Shown: positions 8,746 through 16,780, counted from the stretch's first letter. The stretch: DNA of 39,844 nucleotides from CAYTSA01 sp964440345 (GCA_964440345.1 CAYTSA010000026.1:1-39844); one strand, 5' to 3'. Notes: generated by a model from the sequence alone, not told the origin. Translations and numbers: made by a program.

Positions 8746-8764
8746 GGCGAGAGCATTGCTCGCC
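8746..8764. other. Hairpin in the leader of the diguanylate cyclase gene
   Basis: A perfect inverted repeat GGCGAG, 7-base loop, CTCGCC lies 32 bases upstream of the start codon, within the predicted leader RNA. A second palindrome (AGCGTT-A-AACGCT, 8770-8782) is six bases away. Both could fold in the RNA or bind a protein. No T-run follows, so it is not a terminator. Confidence 0.5.
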
Positions 8765-8773
8765 TGAAAAGCG

Positions 8774-8790
8774 TTAAACGCTCTTAAACA
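8774..8790 (-). promoter_or_regulatory. Recurring AGAGCGTTTA motif in the cyclase leader
   Basis: The minus-strand sequence TGTTTAAGAGCGTTTAA matches the site upstream of fliJ (6737-6753) at 15 of 17 positions. It overlaps the palindrome AGCGTT-A-AACGCT at 8770-8782. The same core appears at the edges of the dispersed repeat at 17344-17608. It may be an operator or repeat debris. Confidence 0.45.
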
Positions 8791-8861
8791 GTCACCAGAA
8801 GCTAGGAAATAGTGTTTCAGAAAGGGGCCTTGTTTCGAGGCATAACACGCTAACGGCCGCG

Positions 8862-8890
8862 ATAGTATGGCCCCTGCAGCGTCAAGTCAA
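8862..8890 (-). promoter_or_regulatory. Sigma70 promoter of the diguanylate cyclase operon
   Basis: Read on the minus strand, TTGACT (8885-8890) is followed after exactly 17 bases by TACTAT (8862-8867). This is close to the sigma70 consensus. The predicted start near 8855 gives a leader of about 140 bases that holds two palindromes. The promoter would drive the cyclase gene and possibly fliJ and genes beyond it. Confidence 0.75.
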
Positions 8891-9027
8891 AACCCTTAGT
8901 ATACATGATTCCATGTTAACGCGGTCAATCCTTCTAGACAACAGGTTGTATTTATGAGATTTTTATATGAGAAAAAATATGTGCTCCCCAAAAATATCGC
9001 CGGCCTGCCGAACCACAGTATTTTTAC

Positions 9028-9063
9028 TTGGCGGCAGGAGCGATATCTGTGTATTATTACACA
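9028..9063 (+). promoter_or_regulatory. Promoter and overlapping palindromic operator of the PilZ gene
   Basis: A -35-like TTGGCG (9028-9033) and a -10 TATTAT (9052-9057) are 18 bases apart. The -10 lies inside the perfect palindrome TGTGTA-TTAT-TACACA (9048-9063). This layout suggests a repressor or CRP/FNR-type regulator bound over the promoter. A second inverted repeat, CCTGCCG (9004-9010) with CGGCAGG (9032-9038), spans the -35. Confidence 0.55.
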
Positions 9064-9095
9064 ACACAGTGTATTTCTTGACGCCCGGAGGTTGC

Positions 9096-9797
9096 ATGCC
9101 AGACAAACAGCAGTCCAAGCAAAATAAAACGCAGAACAGCCCAAAACGGATTCACCGCATTAAAAGCTCTGAGATGGACATAAAAGTCGGCTCCCGAGTG
9201 CAGGTGGAACCGTTGGGCATGGGCGAGAAGTTCCAGACCGATTTTTTGGGCATGAAGCGCGGCAAGTTCATAATTGTCGGTCTACCAGGCAAGTTCGAAC
9301 TGCGCGAACACCTCAACGTGGATTCCCCTGTGGCGCTACGGTATCTTCACAATGGCTACCACATTTGCGGATTCCGCACTACCATAGCAGCCCGGGTGTC
9401 CTCTCCGGCTCCCATGTTATTTCTCCACTACCCTTCTGAAGTAGAAGTGCTCAACTTGCGCAACGATGACCGGGTGGAATGCTTTTTTCCTGGGGCCATT
9501 TTTTTCGGCGGCTCGGAAATTCCCGGCCGCATAGTCAACCTTTCCCAGAGCGGAACCCGTTTCGCAGCCCAAGCGACCCCGGAAGACATTGCCAAACTCG
9601 ACAACGACACTGAAATCTTTTGCATGATAAAAGTTGCCGGCGCCGACGACGAATTATACATTAAGGCTAAAGTGAAGAACATTTCCATGTCTCAGACAAC
9701 GCTTGGCCTGGGATTGGCGTTTTTGGACCTGGAAGACGACCACGCTGCAACCATTGAATACTTTATTCAAAACGTTAAACAGTTCACAGCAGCCTGA
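9096..9797 (+). CDS. YcgR-like PilZ c-di-GMP receptor
   Basis: A 233-residue protein with a YcgR-like N-terminal domain (about 28-115) and a PilZ domain (about 120-228). The c-di-GMP ligands are present: RNDDR (RxxxR, 122-126) and NLSQSG (NxSxxG, 148-153). YcgR proteins bind c-di-GMP and slow or bias the flagellar motor at the stator-rotor interface. I chose the ATG at 9096 because GGAGG lies 4 bases before it. An in-frame ATG at 8967 would add residues that read as non-coding and would put the promoter inside the gene. The gene is divergent from the diguanylate cyclase and followed after 25 bases by an EAL-HDOD gene. Confidence 0.88.
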   Translation: MPDKQQSKQNKTQNSPKRIHRIKSSEMDIKVGSRVQVEPLGMGEKFQTDFLGMKRGKFIIVGLPGKFELREHLNVDSPVALRYLHNGYHICGFRTTIAARVSSPAPMLFLHYPSEVEVLNLRNDDRVECFFPGAIFFGGSEIPGRIVNLSQSGTRFAAQATPEDIAKLDNDTEIFCMIKVAGADDELYIKAKVKNISMSQTTLGLGLAFLDLEDDHAATIEYFIQNVKQFTAA

Positions 9798-9813
9798 GCA
9801 AAGCTACACTTAT

Positions 9814-9821
9814 GGGGGGGG
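9814..9821 (+). repeat. G8 homopolymer at the start of the EAL-HDOD gene
   Basis: Eight consecutive G lie one base before the chosen start codon and immediately after another ATG. Tract-length change would alter ribosome-site spacing and reading frame. This is a candidate slippage site, without proof of variation. Confidence 0.6.
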
Positions 9822-9822
9822 T

Positions 9823-11079
9823 ATGGCCGATCCATCGCAAGGGTCTTTTGAAGACGTTTTTGTAGCGCGGCAACCTATATTTGACCGCAAAGGAAAAACC
9901 TGGGGCTATGAGCTGCTTTTTCGCCGGGCCGGGGGAGACGCCACTGCCGTCATAACAAACCCGGACGCCGCCACCGCCCAGGTTATTGCTGACGGCTTTT
10001 CTACTGCTCTAAGCAGCCTGGACGATTCGAGCAAGGTGCTCATCAATTTCCCGGCCAACCTTATCGCCAGGGGAACTCCCTTTGCTTTGCCCAAGGACCG
10101 GTGCATCATTGAAATCCTGGAAACCGTGACGCCAGAGCCAAAAATACTTACAGCGCTCACCGAGTTAAAGCAGGCCGGCTACACCCTGGCCCTGGACGAT
10201 TATATCGGCGACCCGGGGTATGAACCCCTGGTCCAGCTGGCGGACATTGTCAAAGTGGAGGTGATGAACCAGCCAGAAGCTAAAATCGTCCATATTTCCC
10301 AAAAGCTTAAACAGCAGAACATCACCTTGCTGGCTGAAAAAGTAGAAGATCAGAAAATACTGAAACTGACCCACGGTTTGGGCTACGCCTACTTCCAAGG
10401 CTACTTCTTCAGCAAACCGGAAATTATCCCAGGCCGCAAGATTTCCTCTTCGCAGTTGACCAAGCTCAAGTTGCTCCAGGAACTCAGCCGCGAGGAACTG
10501 GAGTTCAAAGACATCGCCCAGGTGGTCAGTAACGACGCCGGACTGAGCTATCGTCTGCTGCAATTCATCAACTCCGCCGCTTTTCGCCGGGCTCGGGAAA
10601 TTCAATCCGTTGCCCAGGCCATGACCATGCTCGGCGTACTCGCTGTCAAGCAGTGGCTTACGGCGGTCATTATTTCAGACATGAACCCCTCGCCTAAAGC
10701 CCATGAATTGTGCTACCTGTCTGCGCAGCGAGGCAAGTACCTGGAATTGCTTGGCCAAAAGTGCGCCAAGCAATGCTACTCCAACGAAACCCTCTTCATG
10801 CTCGGCCTGTTTTCCAAGCTGGACGCCTTGCTGGACCAACCCATGGCCAAAGTCGTGGAGCAATTGCCCCTGAACGAGGACCTGCGCAACGCCCTGACAG
10901 GACAGCCCAGCCCGGCGCTAGAGTGGGTGGAGCACGCCCACCACGTGGAAACCGGCAACTGGGAAAGCGCGCTGAATTTTCTCAACCAGCATGGACTGGA
11001 GCCTTCCGAGAGCGCCATTTTGCACGCCAAAGCTTCCACCTGGGCCAAGAGCCTTTTGGAAGGGGCGGCTGAGAAGTAA
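9823..11079 (+). CDS. EAL-HDOD two-domain signalling protein
   Basis: A 418-residue protein with an N-terminal EAL-like domain (about 8-205) and a C-terminal HDOD domain (about 210-400). The EAL signature is altered to ELL in GYELLFR. The later LALDDYI and LLAEKVE segments are kept but several catalytic positions are weak, so phosphodiesterase activity is doubtful. Related EAL-HDOD proteins regulate motility and biofilm by protein contact or c-di-GMP binding. The ATG at 9823 has no normal ribosome site. A run of eight G (9814-9821) sits directly before it. An out-of-frame ATG at 9812 would come into frame if one G were gained. It probably shares a transcript with the PilZ gene. Confidence 0.88.
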   Translation: MADPSQGSFEDVFVARQPIFDRKGKTWGYELLFRRAGGDATAVITNPDAATAQVIADGFSTALSSLDDSSKVLINFPANLIARGTPFALPKDRCIIEILETVTPEPKILTALTELKQAGYTLALDDYIGDPGYEPLVQLADIVKVEVMNQPEAKIVHISQKLKQQNITLLAEKVEDQKILKLTHGLGYAYFQGYFFSKPEIIPGRKISSSQLTKLKLLQELSREELEFKDIAQVVSNDAGLSYRLLQFINSAAFRRAREIQSVAQAMTMLGVLAVKQWLTAVIISDMNPSPKAHELCYLSAQRGKYLELLGQKCAKQCYSNETLFMLGLFSKLDALLDQPMAKVVEQLPLNEDLRNALTGQPSPALEWVEHAHHVETGNWESALNFLNQHGLEPSESAILHAKASTWAKSLLEGAAEK

Positions 11080-11249
11080 CGCTCAGGACTTTCGTCTGAC
11101 AATCCCATCTTTTGTAATTCCTGCTGGAGCAACTTTTCGGCATGGTTTTTGCTATATCGCTTTAACCGTCCGAATCCTCCGTCAATAATCCAGCGGACTC
11201 TTATGGGCGCGGCTGGACACATTGCGCGGCATATGGTTGGAGGAACCTC

Positions 11250-12554
11250 ATGAATATAGCGCTTTACGCAGACCCTGCTTATCTGGACAGCGCCAGGCAG
11301 ACGTGCGCCAATGCTGGCTACAACGTCGCTGCACTGGTCAACGGGGCGCATGCGCCCACGAACCTGGGCTCAGAGCTTGCAACCATACGTCCAGAGCAGA
11401 TTGGAGACGGGGAATATGATTTTGTTCTCGTCGCCAGCGAAGAACCGGCGAAGGCGGAAAAGCAGCTGTGCGCCGCCGGCGTGACCCTGGAGATGCTCCG
11501 CTTCTTCCCAGGCAGAGCCGACAAACAGCGGGGGGTTGTGTATCTTGCCCCAGCAGCCGTGCCAAACGCCGCTTTACACTGGGACATACTCCAGATTCCC
11601 TTGACCAACGCATGCAATTTACGCTGCGCCCACTGTGGACGCACCAAATCCAGCCACCCGGAACTGTGGGCCATAGACGAAGAAACGTTTTCCCTTCGGC
11701 TTTCCCGCTTCAGGCCAGACCAGTTCTCCCTGCTGCACATTGGCGGCGACGGCGAGCAAACCATTTCCCCTGCGTTCGGGGCCAGCCTTTACGCTGCCGC
11801 AGAGCAAGGCTGGACCAATGTGGGAGCCATTACTAACGGCGCAGTTCCTGACCCGCACGCCTTTGCCAACTACATCAGCGACGGGGTTTTGCATCAACTG
11901 ACCGTTTCCACTGAAGGGGCCACGCCGGAAACCTTTGCGGCGGTGCGTGGTTATCCTTATAAAAAATTTACGGATTTTTTGGAGATACTTGCCCGCGCCC
12001 GCAAAGCTGGCCATCCTGAATTCAAAGTCATATTTCTGACAACTTGCATGCGGCGCAACCAACATGAACTGACCGCCATATTGGAGCTGGCTGCGCGCTA
12101 CGGCGTTGACGAAGTGCGCTATATGCACCTGCGCCCATTTTATTCAGAAGGAGAGCGGCCGGAGAAACTCTGCGTTCCGTCGCAGGGGCTGGACCGGCTG
12201 CCTGACGAAGAGAAATCGACTCTTTTTCAGTCCCTTATGGACAAAGCAGAATCACTGGGTCTGACAATCACCCTTCCGGAGCCGCTCCCAGTCGCAGAGC
12301 CGGAACCAGCCAACTCCGCCGGTCTGGTGCGCTGCACTCAGCCATTCAGCTTTGTGCATGTGGGCAGACATGGCGAAGTGTACCCCTGCTGCCAGATTCT
12401 GGAACAGCGCTCAATGGGCGACATTGTTTCACAGGATTTCTTGTCGCTCTGGCGAGGCCCGGACTACGCTGAACTCATTGACGGTTTGCGGCCAGGCGGC
12501 AAGCCCGTGCCGGAGTGCGCCGTTTGCCCCAAATACAAAGGCTACAACTGGTAA
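11250..12554 (+). CDS. Radical SAM/SPASM protein with Rossmann-like N-terminus (copy 1)
   Basis: A 434-residue enzyme. The N-terminal 100 residues have an alternating strand-helix pattern like a nucleotide-binding domain. The radical SAM motif CNLRCAHC (Cys122, Cys126, Cys129) follows and would hold the 4Fe-4S cluster that cleaves S-adenosylmethionine. A SPASM-type C-terminus with VYPCCQ and a final CAVC pair would bind further clusters. The last residues are GYNW, similar to GYNY in the next gene. The ATG at 11250 follows GGAGG with good spacing. The substrate is unknown. Adjacent sulfotransferase and glycosyltransferase genes suggest a carbohydrate or a carrier-bound precursor. It is 20 bases from copy 2 and surely co-transcribed with it. 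Confidence 0.85.
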   Translation: MNIALYADPAYLDSARQTCANAGYNVAALVNGAHAPTNLGSELATIRPEQIGDGEYDFVLVASEEPAKAEKQLCAAGVTLEMLRFFPGRADKQRGVVYLAPAAVPNAALHWDILQIPLTNACNLRCAHCGRTKSSHPELWAIDEETFSLRLSRFRPDQFSLLHIGGDGEQTISPAFGASLYAAAEQGWTNVGAITNGAVPDPHAFANYISDGVLHQLTVSTEGATPETFAAVRGYPYKKFTDFLEILARARKAGHPEFKVIFLTTCMRRNQHELTAILELAARYGVDEVRYMHLRPFYSEGERPEKLCVPSQGLDRLPDEEKSTLFQSLMDKAESLGLTITLPEPLPVAEPEPANSAGLVRCTQPFSFVHVGRHGEVYPCCQILEQRSMGDIVSQDFLSLWRGPDYAELIDGLRPGGKPVPECAVCPKYKGYNW

Positions 12555-12574
12555 ACTTCGCTGAGTTGAAAATA

Positions 12575-13969
12575 ATGCCTATTGATAAAACAACGACGCC
12601 TTTTTCAGCATCAAATTCAGTGGAAGACATTGTCGTCTTTGGCGCTGGCAGCGGCTCCGAGGGCGTTCAAGAGGCCGTGGCGCGCCGTAACTGGCGCGTT
12701 GCCGCATATATCGACAACAACCCCGCCCTGCAGGGCGGCATGGTTCGCGGCCTGCCGGTCTTTGCTCCAGAACAAGTCTTTCAAATGCAGCCAGCGGCGG
12801 TGGTGGCCGCCAGCATGCACCAGGAGGCCATGGCTAAGCAGCTGGTCGAGCTGGGGTTTCCTGTAGAAAAAATCTGGTTCTACGGCTACTCCAACGTCAA
12901 AAGCGCTGGACAGATATACCGCCCGAACCTGACAAACCAAGCCAACCCGAAGGCGGCGCAAGCGCTGGAGCCTATTTTCAAATCTAACACTTGGAAAACT
13001 TTACAAATTGGACTGACTGACGCGTGCAACCTATTCTGCGCACACTGCAGCCGCACCCCAAGAATGGCGAGCAAGCCTGAATTTCTCTCTTTGCCTGCGT
13101 TCACACGCTATCTCCAAGCGTTCGATCCCGCAGTACACCCTGAACTGCTGCTCAGCGATTTCGGTGAAACCACCCTTGTGCCTGAGCTGCCGCAATATCT
13201 GCTCACAGCCAGAAACCTCGGATGGAAAGACATCGGTTTTTTCACCAATGGAGCGACACTTTTTCCAGAGCTTTTTGAAAACCTTATCGGCAACGGGCTG
13301 CTTACTTCCCTCACTGTCTCGGTAGAAGCTGTCTGTCCAGACATGTACCGCCGCATTCGCGGACGCAACGTCAACCAGCTTCTCGCGTTCCTTGCCATGG
13401 TGCGCGACATTGCCGACGTCAGCGGGAGCCCCTTCAAACTGAAGCTGAACGTGACCTGCATGCGCATGAACGAAAACGAGTGGGAGCCCATTCTGGAGCT
13501 GGCGGCCAGGTATCGGGCCTGCCAGGTTAATTATGCGTGCATGTTTCCTTTTTACACCGACTCCAACCCTCCCGAGGGCAAAGTGTGCGTGCCGGAACAA
13601 CAAATAACAACTGCAGACCCATCGCGCCTGGCTTCTACCTTTGCCAGCCTTGTAGAGCGGGGCGCATCACTGGGCGTTCACGTGGAGCCGGCTGTTCATT
13701 TGCCAAACTCTGCCACCAATAAACACACTGTAGCGCAGCCTCTGTGTTGCCCCCACCCTCTGGCCTGGACCCAGGTAGGCCTTGACGGGTCAGTATATCC
13801 ATGCTGCCAAGTGGGCAAACGCTATTCACTGGGCAATGCAGGAAGCCAATCGTTTCAGCAAATACTTCGCTCACCCCGGGCGACGACATTCTACGCCGGG
13901 CTCTTGCCTGCAGGCGCCCCTCTTGAGCCATGCCGTTTGTGCGGAGTGCTGGCTGGGTACAACTATTAA
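12575..13969 (+). CDS. Radical SAM/SPASM protein with Rossmann-like N-terminus (copy 2)
   Basis: A 464-residue paralogue of the preceding gene. Its N-terminal domain is clearer, with VVFGAGSGSEG (20-30) as a glycine-rich Rossmann loop and the strand AAYIDNNPALQG (43-54). This pattern is seen in sugar-nucleotide and PglD-type domains. The radical SAM triad is CNLFCAHC (Cys151, Cys155, Cys158). SPASM cysteines appear in VYPCCQ and the terminal CRLCGVLAGYNY. The ATG at 12575 has a weak ribosome site, so it may depend on translation of copy 1. Pairing of two distinct copies suggests either successive steps or a heteromeric enzyme, which is inference. Confidence 0.85.
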   Translation: MPIDKTTTPFSASNSVEDIVVFGAGSGSEGVQEAVARRNWRVAAYIDNNPALQGGMVRGLPVFAPEQVFQMQPAAVVAASMHQEAMAKQLVELGFPVEKIWFYGYSNVKSAGQIYRPNLTNQANPKAAQALEPIFKSNTWKTLQIGLTDACNLFCAHCSRTPRMASKPEFLSLPAFTRYLQAFDPAVHPELLLSDFGETTLVPELPQYLLTARNLGWKDIGFFTNGATLFPELFENLIGNGLLTSLTVSVEAVCPDMYRRIRGRNVNQLLAFLAMVRDIADVSGSPFKLKLNVTCMRMNENEWEPILELAARYRACQVNYACMFPFYTDSNPPEGKVCVPEQQITTADPSRLASTFASLVERGASLGVHVEPAVHLPNSATNKHTVAQPLCCPHPLAWTQVGLDGSVYPCCQVGKRYSLGNAGSQSFQQILRSPRATTFYAGLLPAGAPLEPCRLCGVLAGYNY

Positions 13970-13997
13970 CTGTGTACAAACCCAGGGACACTTTACC

Positions 13998-14380
13998 ATG
14001 AGCATGCGTATCTACAGGGCAGGGAAAAAGGGCGGCATGGCGGCGCGCGTCTATGAAGCCCTGGGCCGCAATATCGTGGCTTACGTAGACGGGCTGAGCA
14101 TCAATGGCGCCGCCACAAAGGATGGCAAACCTAGCATATGCAATTTCAGCTGCGTTCATTGCTCGTTATGTAGCGACCTGACAGGGAGACTTACACCACT
14201 ATCGCCACAGAGCAGTTCCTGGCCCAGCTGCAACAGTTTTCTCCAGAACAATTCGATCGGCTCATCCTCAACTGGACATGCGAACAATCTGTGTCGCCCC
14301 ACTTTGAAAAAATCCTGCGGGATGCTTCGTCTCTGGGCTGGAACAACCAACCCCGGCCGGAAGTAAGGAACGCGTCATGA
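13998..14380 (+). pseudogene. Decayed third Rossmann/radical SAM gene
   Basis: A remnant paralogue of the two genes upstream. It begins with a Rossmann-like start (residues 4-32, ending NIVAYVDG), then jumps after only about 20 residues to the radical SAM motif CNFSCVHC. About 80 residues between the two are missing compared with copy 2. Right after the motif the frame breaks. From about 14180 the homologous text continues in another frame as TIATEQFLAQLQQF to LRDASSLGWNN, matching LPAFTRYLQAF to LLTARNLGWKD of copy 2. The remaining radical SAM barrel and SPASM part are absent. The shifted frame ends in a TGA that overlaps the ATG of the next gene. An extra AG near 14172 would explain the shift. 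Sequencing error could cause the frameshift but not the two large deletions. Confidence 0.78.
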
Positions 14381-15114
14381 TTCTCTCGCACGCACGCAAA
14401 TTTATATACATCAAAGGCCGCAAGGTGGCCGGCACAAGCATAGAAATCGCCCTTTCCCGAATCTGCGGGCCGGATGACGTCATCACGCCCATTACCCCCC
14501 GCGACGAGCGCCAGCGCTTGCAAAGCGGCCGGCCAAGCCAGAACTATTCTCGGTCTCGGCTGGAAGAAGCAACCTACCTGAAAAACGTCGCCAGAAAAGA
14601 CCCCGCCGCCGCGCCGCCAGAGCAGCTTTTTTACAACCATATGCCGCTTCAGGAAGTGGAAAATACATGCCGCGCCGACCTTCGCGGCTACACGATAATC
14701 TGTGCAGAGCGCAATCCGTACGCCAAGATTCTCTCTTTCATCAACCGGGAAATCACCAGCAAACAGTATCGCCAGGGAGGAAGCCTTTGCGCCTCTGACG
14801 CAGACATCCAGCGCATGACCGACCACTACCTCGTCACTGGCGACATTCTCCATGTGTACAACCTGCCGCTGTATTCTTCACAACAGCGGCCCGAACCAGA
14901 CATCATCCTCCGTTTTGAACACCTGGCGGAAGACTTTGCGCTGTTGCTGCGCCGCATTTCGCCTGGCGCGGACATTTCCTTGCCCCACGCCAAAAAGGGC
15001 AAAGGGTTCACGCCGGAAGACGCCGCCCGCATTTTCCGCAAAGACCAGCTACGCGAGCTTAACAACCTGTTCCACAATGAATTTTCAACATTCGGGTATG
15101 ATTTCCTGGAATAG
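14377..15114 (+). CDS. Sulfotransferase-like protein (sulfotransferase family 2 type)
   Basis: A 245-residue protein that resembles PAPS-dependent sulfotransferases. Near the N-terminus, FIYIKGRKVAGTSIEIAL (9-26) fits the 5'-phosphosulfate loop with its Lys and Gly-Thr-Ser. RNPYAKILSFINRE in the middle fits the 3'-phosphate binding site with Arg and Ser. The enzyme would move sulfate from PAPS to a hydroxyl or amine, most likely of a glycan given the neighbours. The ATG overlaps the TGA that closes the decayed radical SAM remnant. A second sulfotransferase-like gene follows 10 bases after its stop. Confidence 0.75.
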   Translation: MILSHARKFIYIKGRKVAGTSIEIALSRICGPDDVITPITPRDERQRLQSGRPSQNYSRSRLEEATYLKNVARKDPAAAPPEQLFYNHMPLQEVENTCRADLRGYTIICAERNPYAKILSFINREITSKQYRQGGSLCASDADIQRMTDHYLVTGDILHVYNLPLYSSQQRPEPDIILRFEHLAEDFALLLRRISPGADISLPHAKKGKGFTPEDAARIFRKDQLRELNNLFHNEFSTFGYDFLE

Positions 15115-15124
15115 CGAGCAGCCC

Positions 15125-15730
15125 ATGCAACACAAAGAATTTCTCATCACAGGCCACCCCAGGTCCGGCACAGGCTACATGACCGTGCTTATGGAGCTGG
15201 CCGGCTACAACGTCGGGCATGAAATAATGGGAGAGCACGGTATAAGCAGCTGGGTTTTCGCCATACCGGACCAGTACCAGTGGTGGGAGGACACCACCCT
15301 ACGCCGCAAGGATTACTCCTTCAACAAACACATCTGCGTGGTGCGCGACCCGGTCAAAACAGTTGCCAGCGTGGTCTACACCGAAGTCATGAGTTTGCCC
15401 CTGCGTTCACAGTACATAGACTTCAGCGACTGCACGAACATCGTTGAACTGTCGGCAAAGTCTGTGATGGCTTGGTACGACATCATCCTGGAACAAAACC
15501 CGGATTGCATCATACAGCTGGAAAAGCCTCTAAGTTTTCTCACCTGGCTGCATGAGCAAGGCTACACCGAGAAACCCATAACCAGATATCCAAAAACAAA
15601 GGTCAACCCCCGCAGCCACCCGAAGATGACGCTCCTCGACATTTTGCCCCACCTTTCCCAGGCTCACCAGGAGCAGTTCATCCGCCACGCTCTGCGGTTC
15701 GGCTACAGCTTTCCAGAGCTGGACACGTGA
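15125..15730 (+). CDS. Sulfotransferase-like P-loop protein
   Basis: A 201-residue protein of the P-loop sulfotransferase type, different in sequence from the previous gene. The N-terminal GHPRSGTGYMT motif (about 9-19) matches the PAPS-binding loop. VVRDPVKTVASVV (about 74-86) matches the 3'-phosphate site. It is shorter than most sulfotransferases. The ATG at 15125 is preferred over an in-frame ATG at 15098, which lies inside the preceding gene. The acceptor is unknown. It is 7 bases upstream of a glycosyltransferase gene. Confidence 0.72.
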   Translation: MQHKEFLITGHPRSGTGYMTVLMELAGYNVGHEIMGEHGISSWVFAIPDQYQWWEDTTLRRKDYSFNKHICVVRDPVKTVASVVYTEVMSLPLRSQYIDFSDCTNIVELSAKSVMAWYDIILEQNPDCIIQLEKPLSFLTWLHEQGYTEKPITRYPKTKVNPRSHPKMTLLDILPHLSQAHQEQFIRHALRFGYSFPELDT

Positions 15731-15737
15731 GGCCGCC

Positions 15738-16679
15738 ATGTCCCTCGTCTCTGTTATCATGCCCACATACAACCGCCCGGACGCCCTGGGCATGGCGGTG
15801 CAGTCCGTCCTGAACCAGAGCCTGCAAGACCTGGAAGTGGTGGTGGTCAACGACCGAGGCGACGACCTTTACGGCTCCGTGGACCAACTCCGCGATCACC
15901 GGGTGAAGTATCTCGGCCACATGCGCAACTCTGGCCCGGCCGCAGCCCGCAACACCGCGATAAAAGCATCGTCCGGCAAGTACATCGCCTACCTGGACGA
16001 CGACGACTGCTACTATCCCCAGCACCTGGAAACCCTGGTTTCCTTTCTGGAGTCCTCCCCAGCCCGGGCGGCCTATAGCGACGCCCTGGAAGCCACTGTG
16101 GAGCGCGCGCCCCAAAGCTACAAGGTTCTGCGCAAAACCCTGATCTACTCCACAGACTTTGACCTGGAACGCCTCCTGGTGCGCAACATCCTGCCCAATC
16201 TGTGCCTAGTGCACGAGCGGTCCTGTCTCAAGCGGTCAGGATTGTTTGACGAATCGTTAACCTCCAACGAGGACTGGGACCTGCTCATACGCCTGGCCTC
16301 TGTCTGCCCGCCCGTTCACATACCGCAAATCACATCCCAGTATCATAAGCTGGTACAGTCTGAGCGGGTCACTGTTTCCAGCAACCGGCCGGACAACCTG
16401 CGCACTGTCTTGAAAATATATCGCAAATACCGTCACATGGCGGCGCACTATCCCAAAGCTGAGGATAACCGGCGCCGGGCCGTCTTTTCCCTGGAACTGC
16501 AAATTTGGGGGAAGGACCGGTTTGCAAAACTCATGGAAATTGGCGCTTTTTACGAAAAAATTGGAGAACCTGAGCAGGCGCTGCGCATCTATGAAGAAAA
16601 AATGCATACTGCGCCCACAGAAGAATGCCGAATACGCCATAAGGCAGTACGCACGGTCTTACAGCGCAAGCAAGACTGA
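15738..16679 (+). CDS. Family 2 glycosyltransferase
   Basis: A 313-residue GT-A fold enzyme. The start VSVIMPTYNRPDAL (4-17) and NDRGDD bind the nucleotide sugar. YLDDDDCYYPQH near residues 85-96 carries the metal-binding DXD element, and NEDWDLLIRLA provides the ED motif for the acceptor base. The last 40 residues look like one tetratricopeptide-type helical pair (FYEKIGEPEQALRIYEEK). There is no transmembrane segment, so it is cytosolic or peripheral. It closes the radical SAM/sulfotransferase run and is probably in the same operon. Sugar and acceptor cannot be read from sequence. Confidence 0.88.
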   Translation: MSLVSVIMPTYNRPDALGMAVQSVLNQSLQDLEVVVVNDRGDDLYGSVDQLRDHRVKYLGHMRNSGPAAARNTAIKASSGKYIAYLDDDDCYYPQHLETLVSFLESSPARAAYSDALEATVERAPQSYKVLRKTLIYSTDFDLERLLVRNILPNLCLVHERSCLKRSGLFDESLTSNEDWDLLIRLASVCPPVHIPQITSQYHKLVQSERVTVSSNRPDNLRTVLKIYRKYRHMAAHYPKAEDNRRRAVFSLELQIWGKDRFAKLMEIGAFYEKIGEPEQALRIYEEKMHTAPTEECRIRHKAVRTVLQRKQD

Positions 16680-16780
16680 ATGATATTCAGTTTCCACTAC
16701 GTTACTTTTCACCCTTCCTCTTTTCTAAAAAGTGCTGTATCCAAAAAGTTATCCATTGCAACACATCAAGGACCTTACTT

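Noticed and set aside
10776..11351. Minus-strand frame across the gap between the EAL-HDOD and radical SAM genes
   Set aside because: A short stretch is helix-like, but the frame runs antisense through a real gene and has no start signal or homologue I recognise.
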